64,000 nucleotides of DNA from CAG-791 sp000431495 (GTDB taxonomy: Bacteria; Bacillota; Clostridia; Lachnospirales; Lachnospiraceae). The position numbers and the translations under genes are program-made. The stretch lies in assembly GCA_052117605.1 (NCBI GenBank), contig JBQKIT010000001.1. One strand, written 5' to 3'. Below, in pieces: positions 43,030 to 51,461 of the stretch. Below the pieces are notes generated by a model that made no database searches, was not told the origin of the DNA, and worked only from the letters and a program-made list of their open reading frames with translations. The first letter of the stretch is position 1; each line of letters opens with the position of its first letter.

Positions 43030-43836
43030 ATGATACAAAAGCATGAGATTCCCATTCTTGAATATGATTCTGATTCTGCGGAAGTCATCCGGCCTGACCA
43101 TGGAGCGGAACAGCTGGTCCTCCCGGAAAAGTGCGTGTTTGGCTTTCTGGGAGATGTGATTGATGATTATGCACGGGAAACGAATGCAGTCATTGCCGAG
43201 CATTTTGAAACCATTACAAAAAGCTATCCGATTTACATTGTCCGGCAAAATGAGCTGGAATTCTGCCTGTGTCAGGCACCGCTTGGGGCATCCGCAGCCA
43301 CACAGCTTCTGGATTTTCTGATTGCCTGCGGATGCAGAAAAATTATTTCAGCCGGTTCCTGTGGGGTACTGACGGATTTGGATGAAAATGAATTCCTGAT
43401 TCCGGTAAAGGCAATGCGTGATGAAGGAACCTCGTATCATTATCTCCCGGCTGCACGGTTTGTTGATCTGGAACCTTCTGCAATAAAAGCCATAGAGCAG
43501 GCATTTTATGCCTGGAAGCTTCCTTTTCGGAAGTGCATTACATGGACAACAGACGGCTTTTTTCGGGAAACACGCGATATGGTAACATATCGTAAAACGG
43601 AGGGCTGTTCGACCGTTGAAATGGAGTGTGCCGCGTTGGCTGCCTGTGCCCGGAAACGCGGTGCAGTCTTTGGCCAGATTCTCTACACTGCCGATTCCCT
43701 TGCAAATGTCTGCGCTCATGATGAGAGAGATTGGGGAAAGCGTTCTTTGCGGAAAGCATTGGAGCTATGCATCAACGTACTCCGGTATATTCCGGCAGAT
43801 TCATATGGCGACGGATGCACTTTTGCGGTACAATAA
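43030..43836 (+). CDS. Nucleoside phosphorylase family protein
   Basis: A 268-residue protein of the PNP/UDP phosphorylase superfamily, which cleave nucleosides with phosphate. Seen: PIYIVRQNELEFCLCQAPLG, GCRKIISAGSCGVL (substrate loop), and the STVEMECAALAACARKRG motif with the conserved Glu-Met-Glu of the nucleoside site. Nucleobase specificity is not clear. The ATG at 43030 lies 13 bases after AAGGAG, a long spacing; the upstream frame covers the tRNA and is non-coding. Transcribed after the tRNA, probably from its own promoter. Confidence 0.82.
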   Translation: MIQKHEIPILEYDSDSAEVIRPDHGAEQLVLPEKCVFGFLGDVIDDYARETNAVIAEHFETITKSYPIYIVRQNELEFCLCQAPLGASAATQLLDFLIACGCRKIISAGSCGVLTDLDENEFLIPVKAMRDEGTSYHYLPAARFVDLEPSAIKAIEQAFYAWKLPFRKCITWTTDGFFRETRDMVTYRKTEGCSTVEMECAALAACARKRGAVFGQILYTADSLANVCAHDERDWGKRSLRKALELCINVLRYIPADSYGDGCTFAVQ

Positions 43837-43904
43837 ACAGCAAAAGCCCTGTGGGGAAATTATATTTTCATAACATTCGCTTTTGAGATTCAGACAGGAG
43901 TATC

Positions 43905-45035
43905 ATGAAGAAGAGAGTACTTGCAGTAGTATTGACAGTGATGACCGCGATGTCCGTTATGGCATGCGGGGATAGTGCATCGGAAGGAATTTCGGCGCAC
44001 GGATTTGAGTCGATTCCGGACGGAGCACATCCGGATGATCTTGGACAGAGCCAGCAGGAAGAGGAGCCGGTCGAGGAAGAGAAGGAAGCCTATGTCCTTC
44101 CGGATGATATGTATTACAGTGAGCTGACCGGAGAGCCGATCAGCAAGGAGATTGAGGATCAGCGGCCGGTTGCCATCATGGTGGACAATGACCAGAGAGC
44201 GCTTCCTCATTTCGGCATTTCAGACTGTGATGTTATGTATGAGCTGATGAACTCTACGGCGAACAACCGCATTACACGTTTGATGTGCCTGTTCAAGGAC
44301 TGGGGCTCCATCGAGAAGGTGGGAAGCATTCGTTCCATCCGTCCGACGAACATCCTGCTTGGTCAGGAATGGGACGCGGTTCTGTGCCATGACGGCGGTC
44401 CTTTCTATATTGATCCTTATATGGGACGGTATCCGTATCATTTTTCCGGAACCTTCTCCCGTGTAAAGAACGGAAAACCTACGGAGTTTACGGAGTTCTG
44501 CCTTTCCGGTGATCTGGACAAGAACTTCTCCAACTCCAGCTATTCCAGAAACTACGATGACAGGAAACAGAGCGGAGATCATTTCCAGTTTGCTCCTTAT
44601 CAGGGCGAAGAGGTTACGCTGGACGACGCAGAGAATTCGGTGGACGCAGCAAACATCAGCCTCCCGTTCCACAACACGAGCTCACAGCTGAAATACAATC
44701 CGGATACGAATACCTATGATTATTATGAATTCGGTTCGGTTTGTAAGGATGGCGGAAATGATAAGACCGTTACCTTTAAGAATGTACTGATTCAGGACTG
44801 CACCTTTACGCAGTATGACGAGCACGGGTATCTGATTTACAACTGCATTGCAGAAGTACAGCCCGGCTATTACTGCACGAACGGAAAGGCGATCCCGATT
44901 ACCTGGTCGAAGACCAGTGAGGGCGGAATCACGAAGTACTATGACGGAAACGGCAAGGAGATTACGCTGAATCCCGGCAAGACTTATATTACCCTGATTC
45001 CGAGCGATACCTGGGACTCGGTTACTTTGAACTGA
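43905..45035 (+). CDS. DUF3048 domain lipoprotein (YerB-like)
   Basis: A 376-residue secreted lipoprotein: hydrophobic signal (VLAVVLTVMTAMSVMAC) with lipobox ending at Cys21, an acidic Gln/Glu linker, then DUF3048. Family features: RPVAIMVDNDQRALPHFG, VYELM-like DVMYELMNS, ITRLMCLF, VGSIRSIRPTNI, and the C-terminal half with GYLIYNCIAEVQPGYYCTNG (cut as YLIYNCIAEVQPG). Function is not established; it is an envelope protein. Terminator at 45061 makes it monocistronic. Confidence 0.9.
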   Translation: MKKRVLAVVLTVMTAMSVMACGDSASEGISAHGFESIPDGAHPDDLGQSQQEEEPVEEEKEAYVLPDDMYYSELTGEPISKEIEDQRPVAIMVDNDQRALPHFGISDCDVMYELMNSTANNRITRLMCLFKDWGSIEKVGSIRSIRPTNILLGQEWDAVLCHDGGPFYIDPYMGRYPYHFSGTFSRVKNGKPTEFTEFCLSGDLDKNFSNSSYSRNYDDRKQSGDHFQFAPYQGEEVTLDDAENSVDAANISLPFHNTSSQLKYNPDTNTYDYYEFGSVCKDGGNDKTVTFKNVLIQDCTFTQYDEHGYLIYNCIAEVQPGYYCTNGKAIPITWSKTSEGGITKYYDGNGKEITLNPGKTYITLIPSDTWDSVTLN

Positions 45036-45060
45036 GCCGCAGCAAAAGCCTGACGAAAGC

Positions 45061-45108
45061 ATGTCCCTGACAGTAGTGTTTCATATACTGCCAGGGACAT
45101 ATTGTTTC
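45061..45108 (+). terminator. Terminator of the DUF3048 gene
   Basis: ATGTCCCTGACAGTA pairs with TACTGCCAGGGACAT (one mismatch, 10-base loop), followed by ATTGTTTCT. Confidence 0.8.
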
Positions 45109-45182
45109 TATCGTCATACGCAGCAGCTGTTTATCCCGACATGTACGGCATGAGGGCGAAGGCTCGGAGGGAGAAAGATCGG

Positions 45183-46688
45183 ATGAAAAAGAAGGCCAGA
45201 CTTATTTTACTTATCGTCATTCTTGCGCTGGCAGCAGGAATGACCGTGTATCTGGTGAGTTTTCTGTTTCTCCCCATGCGGGATTACAGAAAAGCGGAGG
45301 CACTTGCAAGGGAGAATCAGTTCGATGAGGCGGCGGAGGGCTTTGCCGCAATCTCGAGGAAATATGATCTGGGAGGCAGACTGGCGGTTCTCGGCGGATT
45401 TGCGGATGCAGCAGAGCGGGTGCCGGAAATGAGATACGAAAAAGGCTCTTACTTAAGAGAGCAGGGCGACTATGAAGGAGCTGCTGCGGCTTACGAGGAG
45501 CTTGGCGATTACAAGGACAGTCCGGACCAGGTCAAGAACACACGACTTGCGGAGGCAGATGCCCGGATTTCGGGAAATGATTTTGAAACCGCCATTTCTC
45601 TTCTGACAGAGCTTGGAGAGTATGACGGAGGGAGCTTCGGAAAGGCAGAGGAGCTTCTGGATAAGGCCTGTTACACAAGGGCGGTCAGGCTGGAAGCCAT
45701 CGGGAAGCTGGAGGATGCAGAGACCGGCTTTGCGCAGACAGAGGAATATCAGGATTCCTACGAAAGACTGCGGGAGGTCCGCTACAACATGGCGAGGAAT
45801 GCACTCCTGATTTATGATTTTGAGACAGCGAAGATGCTCTTTGCAAAGGTCGGGGACTACAAGGATGCGAAGGAGCTTCTTGCGATTCTGGACACCGCAG
45901 TGGATCGTGTGTACCGATCTCCCTATACGGACATTACCGGGAAAAAGACGAATGCAGTGGTGAGCTATCTCTGGATGCACTCGGTGATTGTGCCCGGACG
46001 CCTGGATGAGGGTATTTCAGTGAAGCTGCAGGAGGATCGCTGTGTGGGAGATCTGAATCCGGCCTGGTTTGGAGCAGCTTCCTATGATTACAGTCTGGAG
46101 CAGGTGCGTGATGCCGACACATGGTATTTTACCTACTATGGATCCGAAACGGAGAATGAGGACGGAGCGGTTCTTCTGGAAGCTCAGTTTTCTCCGGACT
46201 ACAGCAATCTGACCACACGCAAGGTTTACAAAACAACCCGCGATGAGGAGATGATCCGGGATGCGCAGCGTGCGGAGGAGGAAGCTGCAAAGGTTGCAGA
46301 GGCAGAGGATGACGCCTCGGATCAGGAGTTCAGCCAGGAAGAAGAGGGAGACGAGGAGAAGGAAGACCAGGAAGAGGAAGTCGCTCTTCCCAAACCGGCA
46401 CTGGAGGGAACCCGGCATTGGACGAGCGTCGGCGATGAGGAGAAGCTTGCAGCCATCAAGGAGGGCTTTCGAAGACGCCTTCGCGTGCAGCTGGCCGAAA
46501 AGGGAAACATGGCCTTTTACAATGATACCGACGATGAACGGCTTCCGCATTACTGCAGCGTTTCCAACTGTCTGAACAAGGGGACAAAGGTTGCTTCCGA
46601 TTCGAACGGAAGAAGATATTACTGTGAGGAACATGAGAACGAATATGAAAAAGATCCGGCCTGTGAGGCAGACAACAATTCGCAGTGA
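45183..46688 (+). CDS. Membrane-anchored repeat protein with C-terminal Cys/His cluster
   Basis: A 501-residue protein with an N-terminal membrane anchor (LILLIVILALAAGMTVYLV), several TPR-like helical repeats (residues about 35-240; recurring patterns such as GDYEGAAAAYEELGDYKDS and FETAKMLFAKVGDYKDAK), a beta-rich part, a Glu/Asp-rich low-complexity stretch (residues about 390-430), and a C-terminal cluster YCSVSNCLNKG ... RRYYCEEHE that looks like a zinc site (CxxxxC, CxxH). I do not recognise the full architecture. Start at 45183 after GGAGGGA. It overlaps the start of the ABC exporter gene by 56 bp, which suggests coupled expression. Confidence 0.75.
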   Translation: MKKKARLILLIVILALAAGMTVYLVSFLFLPMRDYRKAEALARENQFDEAAEGFAAISRKYDLGGRLAVLGGFADAAERVPEMRYEKGSYLREQGDYEGAAAAYEELGDYKDSPDQVKNTRLAEADARISGNDFETAISLLTELGEYDGGSFGKAEELLDKACYTRAVRLEAIGKLEDAETGFAQTEEYQDSYERLREVRYNMARNALLIYDFETAKMLFAKVGDYKDAKELLAILDTAVDRVYRSPYTDITGKKTNAVVSYLWMHSVIVPGRLDEGISVKLQEDRCVGDLNPAWFGAASYDYSLEQVRDADTWYFTYYGSETENEDGAVLLEAQFSPDYSNLTTRKVYKTTRDEEMIRDAQRAEEEAAKVAEAEDDASDQEFSQEEEGDEEKEDQEEEVALPKPALEGTRHWTSVGDEEKLAAIKEGFRRRLRVQLAEKGNMAFYNDTDDERLPHYCSVSNCLNKGTKVASDSNGRRYYCEEHENEYEKDPACEADNNSQ

Positions 46689-48525
46689 ACAGAAATTTCC
46701 GACAAGAAGCGGGATGGTGTGGCATTTTCTGCAGGGAAGCAAGCGGTGGTTTGTACTCAGCATTGTCTTCTCCTGTCTGACTTCTGTGCTTGATCTTCTG
46801 AATCCGAAGATCATCAGCTACACCGTAGATTCGGTGATTGACAGCAAGCCGTCGGCATTGACGGGACCTGCCAGGGCCCTGATCGAGTCTTCCGGAGGTG
46901 CCGAGGGTCTGCGGAATCACCTGTGGCTCGTTGCGGCGGCTGTCTGCGTGGTGGCGCTTCTTGCCAACGCATGCCGGTATGCGAACCGGCTGCTGAATTC
47001 ACTCGGCGCGGAGTGTCTGGTCAAGAGAATGCGCGATCAGCTGTTTGATCACATTGAGCATCTCCCTTTTGCGTGGCACAGCGAGAATCACACAGGAGAC
47101 ATCATTCAGCGGTGTACATCGGACGTGGAGACCATCAAGAATTTTGTCTCGGAGCAGCTTACCAGTCTGTTTCGAATTGTGATTCTGATGTCCTTTGCGC
47201 TGTACTATATGGACCGGATTCATCCGATCCTGACGGCGGTTTCTGCCGCCTTTTTCCCGATTATCATTCTGTATTCGCTTTTCTTTCACCGGAGAATCGG
47301 GAATGCCTTTCAGCATGCGGATGAGGAGGAGGGAAAGCTTTCCGCCATTGCGCAGGAGAATCTGACCGGAGTTCGTGTGGTGCGGGCGTTCGGGCGTGAG
47401 ATCTATGAAAGGGAGCGCTTCGAGAAGCAGAACCGGAGCTACACGGCGATGTGGATCCGGCTGATGAAGCTGCTCTCTGCGTTCTGGTGCTCAAGTGATC
47501 TGATTTCCGGTCTGCAGGTGATGCTGATCACCGTGATCGGCGCAGTTTTCTGTGTCCGCGGACAGATTACATCGGGACAGTACATTGCATTTATCTATTA
47601 CAATTCCATGCTGACGTGGCCTGTCCGCTCGCTTGGCCGCGTGGTGGCGGATATGTCCAAGGCGGGAATCTCCATCGACCGCCTGCGTTACATCATGAAT
47701 TCGGAGACAGAGCAGGATAAAAAGGACGCCAAGATGCCTCCCATGGACCGGGATATTTCGTTTCAGCATGTGTCTTATCAGTATGAAAACGGCTCCTCTG
47801 AGGTACTGAAGGACGTCACCTTCACCATTCCGGCGGGGAGCACGGTCGGAATTCTGGGAGGAACCGGCTCCGGAAAATCTACCCTGATGTATCTCCTTGA
47901 CCGTTTGTATCCGCTTTCTCCGGAAAACGGACGGATCGAGATTGGTGGTGTGGACATCGCGGACATTTCTTCGGACTGGCTTCGAAGAAATATCGGCATG
48001 GTCCTGCAGGAGCCCTTCCTGTTCTCCAGAACGCTGGAGGAAAATATCGCAATTGCGAGCGGCCAGGAGCCGGAAGACGGGAAGGATGGCGAGCACTCCC
48101 GTCTTGCAAGGGTGCGATCCGCAGCAAGGATTGCCAGACTGGATGAAACCATCACGCATTTTGCCAAGGGCTATGACACCTTTGTCGGAGAGAGGGGAGT
48201 GACCCTTTCCGGCGGGCAGAAGCAGAGGACGGCGATTGCCCAGATGCTGATTCGAAAGCCGCCTGTCATGGTGTTTGACGATTCCCTGTCGGCCGTGGAT
48301 GCGGAAACGGATGCGGAAATCCGCAGGGCGCTCCGGGAGAATGTCGGCTCCGCGACGGTGATTCTGATTGCGCACAGACTGACCACGCTGATGCACGCGG
48401 ATCAGATTCTTGTGATGGATCAGGGACGGCTTGTGCAGCGGGGAACACATGAGGAGCTTCTGGCGCAGGATGGAATTTACCGGCAGATTTATGATCTGCA
48501 GGTTCGTCAGAGCGGCAGCAGGTAA
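46633..48525 (+). CDS. ABC exporter half-transporter, subunit 1 (degenerate site)
   Basis: A 630-residue ABC exporter: six membrane segments in the first 330 residues, then the nucleotide-binding domain with Walker A GGTGSGKST, signature LSGGQKQRTAIAQ and Walker B PPVMVFDDSLSAVD. The catalytic Glu after Walker B is Asp (FDDS), so one ATP site is degenerate, as in heterodimers such as BmrCD or TM287/288. The start is uncertain: 46633 and 46645 are candidates, both inside the previous gene. With the next gene (15-bp gap) it forms a heterodimeric multidrug-type or lipid exporter. Confidence 0.88.
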   Translation: MRTNMKKIRPVRQTTIRSEQKFPTRSGMVWHFLQGSKRWFVLSIVFSCLTSVLDLLNPKIISYTVDSVIDSKPSALTGPARALIESSGGAEGLRNHLWLVAAAVCVVALLANACRYANRLLNSLGAECLVKRMRDQLFDHIEHLPFAWHSENHTGDIIQRCTSDVETIKNFVSEQLTSLFRIVILMSFALYYMDRIHPILTAVSAAFFPIIILYSLFFHRRIGNAFQHADEEEGKLSAIAQENLTGVRVVRAFGREIYERERFEKQNRSYTAMWIRLMKLLSAFWCSSDLISGLQVMLITVIGAVFCVRGQITSGQYIAFIYYNSMLTWPVRSLGRVVADMSKAGISIDRLRYIMNSETEQDKKDAKMPPMDRDISFQHVSYQYENGSSEVLKDVTFTIPAGSTVGILGGTGSGKSTLMYLLDRLYPLSPENGRIEIGGVDIADISSDWLRRNIGMVLQEPFLFSRTLEENIAIASGQEPEDGKDGEHSRLARVRSAARIARLDETITHFAKGYDTFVGERGVTLSGGQKQRTAIAQMLIRKPPVMVFDDSLSAVDAETDAEIRRALRENVGSATVILIAHRLTTLMHADQILVMDQGRLVQRGTHEELLAQDGIYRQIYDLQVRQSGSR

Positions 48526-48540
48526 TGGAGGAGGTCTGCG

Positions 48541-50364
48541 ATGCAGGCAGAAGAGAATAAGAAGATTTCACTGCCCTTCTTCGGAATTCCGAGATTGTGG
48601 CCTTTTATCCGGCCTTACCGCCGGATTCTTATCATCAATATCATTCTGGGAATTCTCAGCTCGCTGATCGATTCCCTGTATCCGTTGTTCAACAGCTATG
48701 CACTGAATCATTTTGTGGCAGAGGAGACGCTGAAGGGCATCCTTCCGTTTGCAGCGGCCTATGCGGTGATTCTGGTTCTTCAGGTGATCGACAATTTCGT
48801 CAGCACGTATCAGTGCGGCAAGGTCGAGATGTCGGTAGACCGGGACCTGCGGAATGCCTCGTTCAATCATCTGCAGACGCTGTCCTTCTCCTATTTTAAC
48901 CAGAACAATGTCGGCTACATTCATGCGAGAGTCATGAGCGACACCGGAAAAATCGGTGAGCTGGTGGCCTGGAGAATGATGGACATGGTCTGGAACGGCT
49001 CCTATATCGTGTGCGTGATTGCGGTGATGCTCGCCGTGAATGCAAGACTTGCGATGTACGTTCTGGCACTGGTCCCTGTTGCGGTGGTTCTGATTGCTTT
49101 TTTCCAGAGGAAGCTGGTGAAGCTGAACCGGAGAATCCGCGAGATCAACTCAACCATTACGGGCAATTTTAACGAGGGCATCACGGGGGCAAGATCGGTC
49201 AAGACGCTTGTGATTGAGGACCGTATCCGGAAGGATTTTGAGAAGGATACGGAAGAAATGCGCGAGGCGTCCGTGAAGGCAACCCATTATTCGGCATTGT
49301 TTACCTCGCTTGTGACCTTTATGTGCGCGACGGCACTGGCGCTTGTCCTCTGGAAGGGCGGCCGTATCACGATGGAGGGGGTCCTTCAGATCGGAACACT
49401 GTCGGTATTTTTTTCCTACGCGCTGAATATGATGGATCCGATCCAGAATATCGTTCAGACCATTTCTGCGTTTATTGCCATTCAGGTAAATATTGAGAGA
49501 CTGACGCGGCTTCTTCATACAGAGTCGGATGTGGCAGATCGGAGTGAGGTCACAGAGCGTTACGGGGACACCTTCCATCCGAAGAAGGAAAACTGGGAGC
49601 CCTTGTACGGAGATGTAGAGTTCCGGGATGTTTCCTTCCGCTATCCGGATGGAGAAGAGTATGTTCTGGAGCATTTTAATCTGAAGGTGCCGAAGGGAAC
49701 CAATGTGGCGATTGTAGGAGAAACGGGGGCCGGAAAATCCACACTGGTGAACCTGGTCTGCCGCTTTTTCGAACCTACGGAGGGTGCCGTTCTGATTGAT
49801 GGAAGGGATGCAAGAGACCGTTCCCAGCTCTGGCTCCACAGTAATATCGGCTATGTTCTGCAGACACCGCACCTGTTTTCTGGCTCGGTGAGAGACAATC
49901 TGCGCTACGGGAAACCGGATGCCACGGATGAGGAGATTATGCAGGCGCTTGGGCTTGTGCATGCGGACTTTGTCGTGGAGAAGATGGAAAAGGGGCTGGA
50001 CTCCGAGGTAGGAGAGGGCGGAGACCTTCTTTCCACCGGAGAAAAGCAGCTTCTTTCCTTTGCCAGAGCGATTCTGGCGGATCCGAGAATTCTGGTTCTG
50101 GATGAGGCAACGGCATCGATCGACACACTGACGGAGAAGTTGATCCAGGATGCGATCGAGACCGTGATCCGGGGAAGAACCTCCTTCGTGATAGCACATC
50201 GCCTGTCCACCATTGTGGATGCGGATGTCATTCTGGTTGTCCGGAACGGGAAAATCATTGAACAGGGGACACACAAAAGCCTCATGCAGCAGAACGGATA
50301 TTATCACGAGCTGTACATGAGGCAGTACGAAGAGATGGCAGCAGATGCTGTTTACCGCGCGTAG
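48541..50364 (+). CDS. ABC exporter half-transporter, subunit 2 (canonical Walker B)
   Basis: A 607-residue partner of the previous subunit: six membrane segments, Walker A GETGAGKST, signature LSTGEKQLLSFARA (second Gly replaced: LSTGE) and Walker B ILVLDEATASID with the catalytic Glu. The altered signature faces the degenerate site of subunit 1, the pattern known for asymmetric exporters. GGAGGAGG precedes the ATG. The last 13 bp overlap the convergent carboxypeptidase gene. Substrate unknown. Confidence 0.92.
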   Translation: MQAEENKKISLPFFGIPRLWPFIRPYRRILIINIILGILSSLIDSLYPLFNSYALNHFVAEETLKGILPFAAAYAVILVLQVIDNFVSTYQCGKVEMSVDRDLRNASFNHLQTLSFSYFNQNNVGYIHARVMSDTGKIGELVAWRMMDMVWNGSYIVCVIAVMLAVNARLAMYVLALVPVAVVLIAFFQRKLVKLNRRIREINSTITGNFNEGITGARSVKTLVIEDRIRKDFEKDTEEMREASVKATHYSALFTSLVTFMCATALALVLWKGGRITMEGVLQIGTLSVFFSYALNMMDPIQNIVQTISAFIAIQVNIERLTRLLHTESDVADRSEVTERYGDTFHPKKENWEPLYGDVEFRDVSFRYPDGEEYVLEHFNLKVPKGTNVAIVGETGAGKSTLVNLVCRFFEPTEGAVLIDGRDARDRSQLWLHSNIGYVLQTPHLFSGSVRDNLRYGKPDATDEEIMQALGLVHADFVVEKMEKGLDSEVGEGGDLLSTGEKQLLSFARAILADPRILVLDEATASIDTLTEKLIQDAIETVIRGRTSFVIAHRLSTIVDADVILVVRNGKIIEQGTHKSLMQQNGYYHELYMRQYEEMAADAVYRA

Positions 50365-51317
50365 GCGGAATAGATTTTCTGATGATCCTGCACGGCATTC
50401 ATGGAGGAAGAAGCCATTCCGGTCACACAGATGTAAGGTACATTTCCGGAAGAAACGAAGTAGCTGACGGCACAGTAGCGTGACTGGTTGACGTAGCCGG
50501 TCTTGGCACCAAGAACAATCCCCGGTTTATTCAGAGGACTGATTCGGGAAAGAAACAGGTTGCGCACGGTAATTCCCTGCGGGTGTACTGCGGTCGGAAT
50601 CGTTGTGTACTGCGGCGTCACCAGAACGGTGAAGGCGAGCTGGCTGGCGGCTGCCGCATTCATGATAACCGCGATGTCATTGCAGGTGGAGTAATGGCCG
50701 GGATCAAAAAGACCGATGCAGTTGGTAAAGTGCGTATTCTTCAGCCCAAGCGCAGCTGCCTTGTCATTCATCATCGTGACAAAGGCCGCATCCGAGCCTG
50801 CCACATACCGACCGAGGGCCATTGCGGCATCGGCGCCGGAGGGAAGAATGGTGCCCCATAAAAGATCCATGACAGTTACCTTCTCTCCCGCTGCGAAGCC
50901 GACGGTGCTGCAGTCATGCTCCATGCAGTAATCCAGAATATCCTGCGTGATGGTGACGGTATCGGTGAGGTTCTTTACGTGCTCCGATGCGACAAGAAGT
51001 GTCATGACCTTGGTCATGGAGGCCGGGTACATGTAGGCGTCACCGTTCTTCTGCGCGGTTACCTTGCCGGTTTTGGCGTTTACCAGAATGGCGAAGGTGC
51101 TCCCTGCAGTCTGATCGGAGATCAGCTTTGTGGAAGAATCGGAAGGAAAGACGGATTCTGCCGCGTATGCGGAAAGCGTAATTTTGCCGGAAAGAGCAGT
51201 CTTTTCTGTGAGAGGAGAGCTTCCGGGCACAGGAGAAACGGCAAGAACGAGAGCGGCTGCGAGTGCGGAGGAGACGGCAATAAGTCTTCGCCGGATGGAA
51301 GATACAGATCGATACAT
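50352..51317 (-). CDS. D-alanyl-D-alanine carboxypeptidase (PBP5/DacF-like)
   Basis: A 321-residue secreted D,D-carboxypeptidase that trims peptidoglycan pentapeptides. Signal peptide at the start (basic RRRLIAVSS, then Ala/Leu-rich). Active-site motifs: SxxK at S100-MT-K103 (YPASMTKVM), SxN position S160-G-A162 (ILPSGADAAMAL, Asn replaced by Ala), and KTG at K272 (GAKTGYV). The C-terminal amphipathic anchor of PBP5 is missing; the protein ends soon after the catalytic domain. AGGAGG five bases before the ATG. The SGA variant occurs in some relatives as I recall but should be checked. Confidence 0.88.
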   Translation of the reverse strand: MYRSVSSIRRRLIAVSSALAAALVLAVSPVPGSSPLTEKTALSGKITLSAYAAESVFPSDSSTKLISDQTAGSTFAILVNAKTGKVTAQKNGDAYMYPASMTKVMTLLVASEHVKNLTDTVTITQDILDYCMEHDCSTVGFAAGEKVTVMDLLWGTILPSGADAAMALGRYVAGSDAAFVTMMNDKAAALGLKNTHFTNCIGLFDPGHYSTCNDIAVIMNAAAASQLAFTVLVTPQYTTIPTAVHPQGITVRNLFLSRISPLNKPGIVLGAKTGYVNQSRYCAVSYFVSSGNVPYICVTGMASSSMNAVQDHQKIYSAYAR

Positions 51318-51461
51318 GAATACCTCCTGAAAATCAAAACGGAAATTACGGACATTTTTATGGTAGCATTGTAACAGAAGAACCGCCACAAAAAGTGCGG
51401 AAACACGGCAGCAAAAACGTATAAAATGCTGCCGCTGAGCAGAAGAAAGAGAGGGGAAGCT

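Noticed and set aside
42811..43836. Longer nucleoside phosphorylase starting before the tRNA
   Set aside because: The frame would run through tRNA-Val and its terminator.
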